A stretch of 21,299 bases of DNA from assembly GCA_944350065.1 (NCBI GenBank), contig CALVOD010000014.1, positions 1 through 21,299 of the forward strand. Direction: 5' to 3'. The DNA is from an uncultured Clostridia bacterium. Lineage in GTDB: Bacteria > Bacillota > Clostridia > Christensenellales > DTU072. Of the stretch, positions 1 through 5,522 are shown piece after piece. Under the pieces are notes generated by a model. That model did no database searches and had not been told where the DNA came from. It saw nothing but the letters and a program-made list of their open reading frames with translations. Positions within the stretch are counted from its first letter, which is position 1. Each line of letters starts with the position of its first letter. The translations under genes and the position numbers were made by a program.

Positions 1-382
1 CGAAAGCGTCTTTTTGCCGATACTCTACGGGAGCCTCGTTCGACACGGAACCGTAGTTCTTCACTCGTACCCTTGAGCCTCGACAAAAATCCGCCTTTCT
101 CGGGTGCCGAGTACGTTGAGAAAGCATTACGTTAGATATGGTAGATAAAATTAAATATCCGAATAATAATCGATAGATATATCGCGCATTTTGCGCCTGA
201 GGGAACAGGATTTTCGTTCAATTACGAGGGTAGGAGCGAAGATTGCAATACTGCATCGAGCGACACTCCCGACGTAAGTGGACGAAAAGACGTTTCCGCA
301 AGGTGTTTAAGGGCGCGGCTATCCGTCAGGTAGCCGCAACCTGATGGCGCGCCCGTCCGGGTAGGCGGGCGCAACCTAAAAG
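1..382 (+). ncRNA. Candidate structured RNA, class not recognised, 5' end probably outside the window
   Basis: There is no convincing open frame here, but strong pairing potential. Bases 2-16 can pair with 283-296 (14 base pairs, one bulged G at position 6), closing a domain of about 300 nt. Within it CTACGG at 25-30 pairs with CCGTAG at 51-56, and TTTCTC near 95-100 with GAGAAA near 117-122. After the closing helix come two tandem 34-nt units (315-348 and 349-382), each a perfect 7-bp hairpin with TCCG at the start and AGG at the end of its loop, followed by AACCT. The stems differ in sequence but both stay fully paired. The plus strand is favoured because one secondary pairing (CCGTCAGG with CCTGATGG) uses a G-U pair that would be an A-C mismatch on the other strand. 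It does not match what I remember of tmRNA, RNase P, 6S or SRP RNA. The pairing is seen; that it is an RNA gene is inference. Confidence 0.35.
315..382 (+). repeat. Two tandem 34-nt hairpin units with compensatory stem changes
   Basis: Unit 1 has stem GCGGCTA/TAGCCGC (315-321 with 331-337), loop TCCGTCAGG and tail AACCTGATGG. Unit 2 has stem GCGCCCG/CGGGCGC (349-355 with 366-372), loop TCCGGGTAGG and tail AACCTAAAAG. The loop ends AGG could pair with CCT of the tail in both units (8 pairs in unit 1, 4 in unit 2). This gives either a compact pseudoknot or a second, alternative hairpin. The two-base AA linker is short for crossing a 7-bp stem, so alternative hairpins are at least as likely. Confidence 0.7.
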
Positions 383-385
383 AAT

Positions 386-435
386 AGCGTTCCTCGATGT
401 TATCTCGGAACGCTTACTCCTTATAGTTAAATTTT
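386..435. repeat. 50-bp direct repeat, copy 1, with hairpin
   Basis: It is identical to 1002-1051 except at position 400 (T here, C at 1016). It begins with an 8-bp inverted repeat, AGCGTTCC at 386-393 and GGAACGCT at 407-414, and continues into the AT-rich stretch TACTCCTTATAGTTAAATTTT's equivalent at 415-435. Read on the minus strand the hairpin is followed by ATTCTTTTAG, which is weakly terminator-like. The bases flanking the two copies are unrelated on the left side. Confidence 0.85.
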
Positions 436-1000
436 GCGCGAGAATTTCGCCCTCCGCGCGCCGCATAGCTCCGATACAAAATGAATAGCGATGTGAAGTA
501 GCTCCGCAACCTTATAAAAAAAACAAAAACGTATCTGCAAACAAACTCCTTCGAAAGCAACCGAAATATACAAAATAAGGACTTGCGCCGCGCTTTGTGC
601 GGCGATATACGGCACGCAACGGTAGCGGAAGTTTACTTACGCATATCGTTGCGGACGGATATACACGATATTTGTATCGGGTGCAAGCCCGATCGAGAAA
701 CGTAACCTTATGCTGCTCTGCGTACTACACTCTGAAAGGAAACGAGGTACATATCCCCGATACAAAACATATAGCGACCTATGGCAGCTCCGCGGCAAAG
801 ATTTTGCGATGATTTCGCTCAAAGTTCCGACGGGAACATACAAGAGTATGTGACCAAAGGTATACGGGGAATTTAAGTCTTTGAGCGAAAGGGCGCAAAA
901 GATTGCCGCCGAGCGGCTTTGTTCGGGGTGATTTTTACGGGGAATTTTTGCGCATATATCTTTATCCTTATAAGAAAGAGTTATACGAAGGGCAAAAGTA
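436..1000. other. Intergenic region with no supported gene; diverged internal duplications
   Basis: The open frames here are short, lack ribosome-binding sites and resemble nothing I know. The segment is not random. Bases 469-507 and 755-793 align without gaps at 29 of 39 positions, sharing CCGATACAAAA, ATAGCGA and AGCTCCGC. Small perfect hairpins occur at about 585-607 (CGCCGC/GCGGCG), about 678-695 (ATCGGG/CCCGAT) and about 905-917 (GCCGC/GCGGC followed by TTTGTT). Read on the minus strand, both 39-bp copies give partly similar peptides (AELL-IAIHFVSE against AELP-VAICFVSG), with a stop codon in the second. That would fit a decayed coding repeat, but it is weak. Confidence 0.4.
918..953. 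repeat. Inverted copy of the glnN 3' end
   Basis: The plus strand from 918 reads TTTGTTCGGGGTGATTT, exactly the minus-strand sequence at 1085-1069, which encodes the last residues and stop of glnN. After a 3-base insertion the match continues for 15 more bases with one mismatch (939-953 against 1067-1053). The two arms would form a roughly 32-bp hairpin in the glnN transcript, enclosing the 1001-1031 terminator stem. Confidence 0.8.
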
Positions 1001-1031
1001 AAGCGTTCCTCGATGCTATCTCGGAACGCTT
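1001..1031 (-). terminator. Intrinsic terminator for glnN
   Basis: On the minus strand a 9-bp perfect stem (AAGCGTTCC with GGAACGCTT, 13-nt loop) is followed by a T-rich tail (TTTACTTTT, partly within the stem end). It lies 36 nt past the glnN stop codon. The hairpin is part of the 50-bp repeat that also occurs at 386-435. Confidence 0.6.
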
Positions 1032-1051
1032 ACTCCTTATAGTTAAATTTT
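1002..1051. repeat. 50-bp direct repeat, copy 2, with hairpin
   Basis: It matches 386-435 at 49 of 50 positions. This copy sits directly after the glnN stop codon and supplies the gene's presumed terminator. The single difference lies in the hairpin loop, so the stem is unaffected. Confidence 0.85.
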
Positions 1052-1066
1052 CGCGCAAAAAGTCCC

Positions 1067-3148
1067 CTAAATCACCCCGAACAAAATCTGCCCGTAGGTC
1101 GGGAAAGGCCAGTATGTGGCTTCGGTGATAAGCTCCGCTTCGTCGGCGACTTTCCTCAACGCTTCCATTGCGGGTATAACTTCCTTCGCGTATATCTTCG
1201 CCGCTCTCGCGCTTAAACCGTATTTATGCGCTTTATTGAGTTTGACGTCGAGCGCTTCCGCGCGCGTGATGCCTTCGGAATACAACGCGCCCACCTTCGC
1301 CGCGTCCGCGGCGCATATCGATTCCAGCCCTATATTCGTGAACCGCGCAGACGCTTCCGCAAGATCGGAGGAGTAACGGAGCACCGCGGGAAGAATATTT
1401 CTGCGCGCCATATCGAGCATCGTCAGCGCTTCGATAGACAGCTCTTTGCAATAGTTTTCGTAGAATATTTCCTGCCTCGAATGTATCTCAGCTTCTGTGA
1501 ATATTCCGTGTCTCACAAACAGCCCGATATTCTTCTCCGTCGAAAAGTAAGGTATCGCTTCCGCCGTGTTTTTGAGGTTAAGGAGTCCCCTTCTTTTCGC
1601 TTCGGACACCCATTCGGAGGAATAATTGTTTCCGTTATATATTATCCTTCCGTGCTCGGTATACGTTTCGCGAATGATTTCGCGTATAGCGCCCGCAAGA
1701 TCCATCGCGCCTTCGAGTTTGTCCGCAAAGCGCATAAGCACGTCCGCCACTATGGTGTTGAGCACAAGGTTGGGCTCCGATATCGACAAAGACGAGCCGG
1801 GCATACGGAATTCGAATTTGTTCCCCGTGAACGCAAACGGCGACGTCCTGTTGCGGTCGGTGGAATCTTTATGGAATTTAGGAAGGATATGCACGCCCGT
1901 TTCGAGATCGTTGCGCGCCGTGCCGCAATAAGGTTTCCCTTCGGCTATGCAGCTCAATATCGAAGTCAGTTCTCCTCCGAGATACATCGATATTATCGCG
2001 GGAGGCGCTTCGTGCGCGCCCAGTCGGTGATCGTTTCCCGCGCTTGCCACGCTTATGCGCAGCAAATCCTGATATTCGTCCACCGCCGTTATCACCGCGC
2101 ACAAAAACAGCAGAAACTGCGAATTGTTGTACGGCTCTTTGCCGGGATTAAGAAGATTAAGCCCCGTATCCGTGGAAAGCGACCAGTTATTGTGTTTGCC
2201 GGAGCCGTTCACGCCCGCGAAAGGCTTTTCGTGCAGGAGGCAGACCAGACCGTGGCGGCTTGCTACCTTCTTCATTATTTCCATCGTCAGCTGATTGTGG
2301 TCGGCGGCGATATTCGCCGTGCAGAATACAGGCGCGAGTTCGTGCTGCGACGGCGCCACTTCGTTGTGCTTGGTCTTGGCAAGCACTCCGAGCTTCCACA
2401 GCTCCTCGTCAAGCTCTTTCATATAGCTTACGACGCGCGGCTTCACGGGTCCGAAATAATGGTCCTCGAGCTCCTGCCCTTTCGGCGGACGCGCGCCGAA
2501 CAGCGTTCTTCCGGTATACTTAAGGTCTTTTCTGTTGTCGTAATCCTTTTTGTCGATGAGGAAATATTCCTGCTCCGCGCCTACCGTAGGGAATACCTTG
2601 TGTATTTCCGTCCTGCCCAGGAGATGCAGTACCCTTTGCGCCTGTTTGTCGAGCGCTTCCATGGAACGGAGCAAAGGCGTTTTTTTGTCGAGCGCTTCCC
2701 CCGTGTACGAACAGAACGCCGTGGGGATACAGAGGATACCGTCCTTGATGAAAGCATAGGAGCTGGGGTCCCAGTTGGTGTAGCCGCGCGCTTCGAACGT
2801 GGCGCGCAAGCCGCCGGAAGGGAAACTCGAAGCGTCCGGTTCGCCTTTGATGAGCTCCTTGCCGGAAAACTCCATCGTCACGCTGCCGCCCGGCGCGGGC
2901 GTTATGAAACTGTCGTGCTTCTCCGCGGTCATCCCCGTCATCGGCTGGAACCAGTGCGTATAATGCGTTACGCCCTTCTCTATCGCCCAGTCCTTCATCG
3001 CTCCCGCGATAACGTCCGCCGCTTCTCTGGAAAGCGCGCGATCCTCGTCGATACATTTGAGGAATTCCCTGTAGGTCTCGGCAGGCAGGCGCTCCGCCAT
3101 CACCGCTTCGTTGAATACCAGACTGCCGAAAAGCTCTTTCATTTTCAT
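1067..3148 (-). CDS. glnN: Type III glutamine synthetase (GlnN)
   Basis: It makes glutamine from glutamate, ammonia and ATP in the cytoplasm, the central step of ammonium assimilation. The 693 residues fit the long GSIII family (about 700) rather than GSI (about 450). The N-terminal GSIII block [12 protein letters not shown] is at 61-72. The catalytic core shows GAEQEYFL at 190-197 (metal-binding glutamates), [14 protein letters not shown] at 261-274 and [14 protein letters not shown] at 311-324, the GSIII form of the ATP/glutamate-binding region. A TAAGGAG site 8 nt before the ATG supports this start over the ATG two codons further in. A promoter lies at 3202-3231 and a terminator at 1001-1031, so it can be a single transcription unit, although the P1 peptidase gene lies upstream in the same direction with a 114-nt gap and no visible terminator. 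No GlnR/TnrA-type operator was recognised. Confidence 0.97.
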   Translation of the reverse strand: MKMKELFGSLVFNEAVMAERLPAETYREFLKCIDEDRALSREAADVIAGAMKDWAIEKGVTHYTHWFQPMTGMTAEKHDSFITPAPGGSVTMEFSGKELIKGEPDASSFPSGGLRATFEARGYTNWDPSSYAFIKDGILCIPTAFCSYTGEALDKKTPLLRSMEALDKQAQRVLHLLGRTEIHKVFPTVGAEQEYFLIDKKDYDNRKDLKYTGRTLFGARPPKGQELEDHYFGPVKPRVVSYMKELDEELWKLGVLAKTKHNEVAPSQHELAPVFCTANIAADHNQLTMEIMKKVASRHGLVCLLHEKPFAGVNGSGKHNNWSLSTDTGLNLLNPGKEPYNNSQFLLFLCAVITAVDEYQDLLRISVASAGNDHRLGAHEAPPAIISMYLGGELTSILSCIAEGKPYCGTARNDLETGVHILPKFHKDSTDRNRTSPFAFTGNKFEFRMPGSSLSISEPNLVLNTIVADVLMRFADKLEGAMDLAGAIREIIRETYTEHGRIIYNGNNYSSEWVSEAKRRGLLNLKNTAEAIPYFSTEKNIGLFVRHGIFTEAEIHSRQEIFYENYCKELSIEALTMLDMARRNILPAVLRYSSDLAEASARFTNIGLESICAADAAKVGALYSEGITRAEALDVKLNKAHKYGLSARAAKIYAKEVIPAMEALRKVADEAELITEATYWPFPTYGQILFGVI

Positions 3149-3201
3149 AAAAACCGCTCCTTACGCGTACGCACGCGCTTTAACTCGGGTAAGTATTATA
3201 T

Positions 3202-3231
3202 AATTTAGTCTAAACCGGCTTTCGCTGTCAA
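3202..3231 (-). promoter_or_regulatory. Promoter of glnN
   Basis: On the minus strand there is a perfect -35 box TTGACA (3226-3231), an 18-bp spacer and a -10 box TAAATT (3202-3207, 4 of 6). A TATAAT further downstream is 25 bp from the -35 box, too far to pair with it, but could serve as an alternative -10. The leader has a small CGCGT/ACGCG hairpin just before the ribosome-binding site. Confidence 0.6.
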
Positions 3232-3262
3232 GCGGAATAAACGCAATAAATATAATTGAATA

Positions 3263-4210
3263 TCACCTTTTCCACATTTTCTGGAATATGCCGAAAAGCA
3301 CGGGACTGATCCTGCGGCTTTCGCCCGCCGCTCCCGTTACGGACGCCCTTATAGCCGCCGCCGTAAGCTCCGGTATTATCGCGGTAAGAATATTGAACTC
3401 CACCTTCTTTTCGCCCGAAGCGAGCGCGAATACCGCGTCCCCGTCGAATAACGTGTGCACCGGTCGCAACGCCCTCGCGTAACCGTCGTGCGCCAGGTCC
3501 GCAAGAATATTGGCTTGCGTTTTCGTAAGCGCGGCGTTGGTGAGAATACAGCTTACAGTGGTGTTTGTCGCCTTCGGCTCCACGCCGCCCGCGCTCATTA
3601 TTTTCTGCATGTCGACGAAACTTCCGTCGCTTGCCTTAGCGCCCGCTATTATCCCGCCGTCCGCGCCTATCACGTCGCCCAACGCGTTTACCACGGATAT
3701 GACCGCAATCTCTATGCCGTTAAGCGAATAAGTAGCCACTCCGAGCTCCGTCTTTACGGCGTAATCCTGCCCGAGCAGCTTGCTTACCGTGGCGCCCGCG
3801 GCGCCTCCCGTCGCGCCGCCCGTAAAATTCCCCGCTTCTGCGGCGCACGCCGCCTTATAGCCCGCTTCCGCGTCGGGGAAAGCGAATTCCTTGTATTCGA
3901 GATCGTATATCGACGCGCCCGCAACTATCGGCACCTTGTATTTTCCGGCGTCGTAGCCCACGCCTTCTTCGTACAGCCTGCGCATCACGCCCGAAGCCGC
4001 TTCGAGCCCGAACGCGGACCCACCCGACAAAACTACGGCGTTTACCTTTTCGACGGATTTTTGGGGGTCGAGAAGGTCCGTTTCCCTCGTCGCCGGGGCG
4101 GCGCCCCGCACGGATACTCCGCCCGTTGCGCCTTTGTCGCAGATTATCGCCGTCACGCCCGTTCCGAGCGCTTCGTCCGTGAAATGTCCTATTCTGAAAC
4201 TTTTGAGCAT
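3263..4210 (-). CDS. P1 (S58/DmpA-like) family self-processing aminopeptidase/amidase
   Basis: Members are Ntn-type hydrolases that cut themselves into two chains and act as aminopeptidases or amide hydrolases (DmpA, BapA, NylC). At 315 residues the length fits. Family landmarks are VVLSGGSAFGLEAASG (59-74), SVVNALGDVIG (172-182) and KATNTTVSCILTNA (213-226). By analogy with the nylon-oligomer hydrolase NylC, the expected self-cleavage point is Asn216-Thr217, leaving Thr217 as the N-terminal nucleophile; DmpA itself uses Gly-Ser. No signal peptide is seen, so it is probably cytoplasmic. AAGGAGAGGAT precedes the ATG. It is divergent from the U32 operon. The natural substrate cannot be told from the sequence, and the link to nitrogen metabolism through neighbouring glnN is only suggestive. 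Confidence 0.92.
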   Translation of the reverse strand: MLKSFRIGHFTDEALGTGVTAIICDKGATGGVSVRGAAPATRETDLLDPQKSVEKVNAVVLSGGSAFGLEAASGVMRRLYEEGVGYDAGKYKVPIVAGASIYDLEYKEFAFPDAEAGYKAACAAEAGNFTGGATGGAAGATVSKLLGQDYAVKTELGVATYSLNGIEIAVISVVNALGDVIGADGGIIAGAKASDGSFVDMQKIMSAGGVEPKATNTTVSCILTNAALTKTQANILADLAHDGYARALRPVHTLFDGDAVFALASGEKKVEFNILTAIIPELTAAAIRASVTGAAGESRRISPVLFGIFQKMWKR

Positions 4211-4221
4211 ATCCTCTCCTT

Positions 4222-4240
4222 CTTCGCGGCGCGAAGCGCC
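4222..4240 (-). promoter_or_regulatory. Two mutually exclusive hairpins next to the P1 peptidase ribosome-binding site
   Basis: CTTCGC/GCGAAG (4222-4227 with 4231-4236) and GGCGC/GCGCC (4228-4232 with 4236-4240) overlap, so only one can form. They sit directly upstream of the ribosome-binding site (4213-4221) in the leader of the peptidase gene. Any regulatory role is a guess. Confidence 0.3.
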
Positions 4241-4261
4241 GTAAGAGCCTTATTCCTCTAC

Positions 4262-4270
4262 AGTATATCA
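4262..4270 (-). promoter_or_regulatory. Extended -10 promoter of the P1 peptidase gene
   Basis: On the minus strand TGATATACT reads as an extended -10 element (TGn followed by TATACT). No good -35 box is seen at 17 bp, as is usual for extended -10 promoters. It predicts a leader of about 45 nt that contains the alternative hairpins at 4222-4240. Confidence 0.45.
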
Positions 4271-4277
4271 TAAATTG

Positions 4278-4306
4278 TTGCATTTTTACCTCGGTTATGC
4301 CAAAAT
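4278..4306 (+). promoter_or_regulatory. Possible promoter of the U32 operon, with little or no leader
   Basis: TTGCAT (4278-4283), a 17-bp spacer and CAAAAT (4301-4306) preceded by TGC form a weak extended -10 promoter. The expected transcription start, about 7 nt on, coincides with the ATG at 4314. The bases before that ATG contain no ribosome-binding site, so a leaderless transcript would explain both observations. Confidence 0.3.
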
Positions 4307-4313
4307 AAATTCT

Positions 4314-5522
4314 ATGAATAAGCCCGAATTGCTCGCCCCGGCGGGGAGTTTCAAAAAACTGGAAACGGCGCTCCTGTACGGAGCGGACGCCGTGTACGTC
4401 GGCGGCAAAGAATTTTCGTTACGCGCCTACGCCGACAATCTCGACGAATACGAACTTCGTAAAGCTGTGGAATTCGCGCACGCCAAAGGCGCGAAAGTGT
4501 ACGTAACGGTCAATATTTTCCCGAAAAACTCCGATTTCCCCGAAGCGGAAAAGTATTTTAAGTTTCTTGAAAGGATCGGCGCCGACGCCGCGCTCGTAAC
4601 GGACGCGGGCTTTATAGCGCTTGCGAAAAACGTCGCGCCCGAGCTTCCGTTGCATCTTTCTACGCAAGCCAACACGCTCAACAAATACGCGGTGCGTTTC
4701 TGGGCGGAACAGGGCATTTCGCGCGTGGTGCTCGCGCGTGAGCTTACCGCCAACGAAATAAGCGAAATAACGGCGTTCAATCCCGATACGGAGATCGAAG
4801 TATTCGTACACGGCGCGATGTGCATAAGCTATTCGGGAAGGTGTCTTTTGAGCAATTATCTTGCGGGAAGGGACGGCAACCGCGGCGAATGCGTGCAGGC
4901 GTGCAGATGGCATTACAAGATAACGGAGACTGCGCGCAACGAAAGCGCGGAGCTCGTCGAAGACGAGCGCGGAGCATATATTCTGAACAGCAAAGACCTC
5001 AACCTTCTCAAAGAAATTCCGCGTCTTGCGCAAGCGGGCGTAAAGTCCTTCAAGATAGAAGGCAGAATGAAATCGGAATATTATCTCGCCACCGTGGTGA
5101 ACGCCTACCGACGGGCGATAGACGAATACGCGGCTTACGGCGAAATCCCTTCGCAAGAGCTGTACGAAGCGGAAACGCTCAAAGTCACCCACCGCGACTA
5201 CACGAAAGCCTATTTCGACGGCGCCAACGCAAACACGGTGAGTTACTTGAGCGGACAGCACGCGGGCGCATACGAATTCGTGGGTGCGGTCAAGGGGTAC
5301 GCGCGGGGCAAAGCCGTAGTCGAAATGCGCAACCGCTTCCGCAAAGGCGATATTCTCGAAGTGCTTTCGCCGGGCGAAAATTTCAACCGTACTTTCGCGG
5401 TGGGCGAAATGACGAACGAATCGGGCGAAACGGTAACCGACGCGAAGCTCGTGCAGGAAACGCTCTATATGGACGTGCCTTTCCCGCTTGAAGCGGGCGA
5501 CATACTGCGCAGGAAATCGTAA
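4314..5522 (+). CDS. U32 family protein, probable tRNA uridine-34 hydroxylation protein (TrhP/YrrO-like)
   Basis: U32 proteins were first called peptidases, but studied members (TrhP/YegQ, RlhA, UbiU/UbiV) are iron-sulfur proteins for prephenate-dependent or oxygen-independent hydroxylation of RNA or ubiquinone precursors. The 402 residues match the short TrhP2/YrrO type. The N-terminal TIM-barrel start PELLAPAGSF is present, and the U32 signature lies at 162-180 (EVFVHGAMC...GRCLLS). Cys170, Cys177, Cys193 and Cys197 are the likely [4Fe-4S] ligands. FKIEGRMKS (246-254) is also typical. ATG 4314 is chosen over an in-frame TTG at 4275 because the family begins at PELLAPAG. There is no ribosome-binding site before it. 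The stop codon shares one base with the ATG of the next U32 gene, so translation is probably coupled. The exact RNA target is inferred. Confidence 0.9.
   Translation: MNKPELLAPAGSFKKLETALLYGADAVYVGGKEFSLRAYADNLDEYELRKAVEFAHAKGAKVYVTVNIFPKNSDFPEAEKYFKFLERIGADAALVTDAGFIALAKNVAPELPLHLSTQANTLNKYAVRFWAEQGISRVVLARELTANEISEITAFNPDTEIEVFVHGAMCISYSGRCLLSNYLAGRDGNRGECVQACRWHYKITETARNESAELVEDERGAYILNSKDLNLLKEIPRLAQAGVKSFKIEGRMKSEYYLATVVNAYRRAIDEYAAYGEIPSQELYEAETLKVTHRDYTKAYFDGANANTVSYLSGQHAGAYEFVGAVKGYARGKAVVEMRNRFRKGDILEVLSPGENFNRTFAVGEMTNESGETVTDAKLVQETLYMDVPFPLEAGDILRRKS

Noticed and set aside
20..60. Possible group II intron domain V or tRNA-like arm
   Set aside because: CTACGG/CCGTAG pairs, but the conserved AGC triad, bulge and tetraloop of domain V are not in place, and no T-arm sequence follows.
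60..95. TPP riboswitch-like ACCCTTGAGCC
   Set aside because: The remaining conserved TPP elements (CUGAGA and the second arm) are missing and no thiamine gene follows.
1..430. tmRNA, because of adjacent pseudoknot-like hairpins
   Set aside because: No tag-peptide frame ending in Ala-Ala-stop, no T-arm and no CCA end; the short linkers also make true pseudoknots doubtful.
597..812. Possible 71-residue plus-strand protein in the gene-free region
   Set aside because: No ribosome-binding site, no known domain, and it runs through hairpins and a diverged repeat.
1226..3208. Open frame of 660 codons on the plus strand, antisense to glnN
   Set aside because: Same codon-bias effect; the real gene is unmistakable glutamine synthetase on the minus strand.
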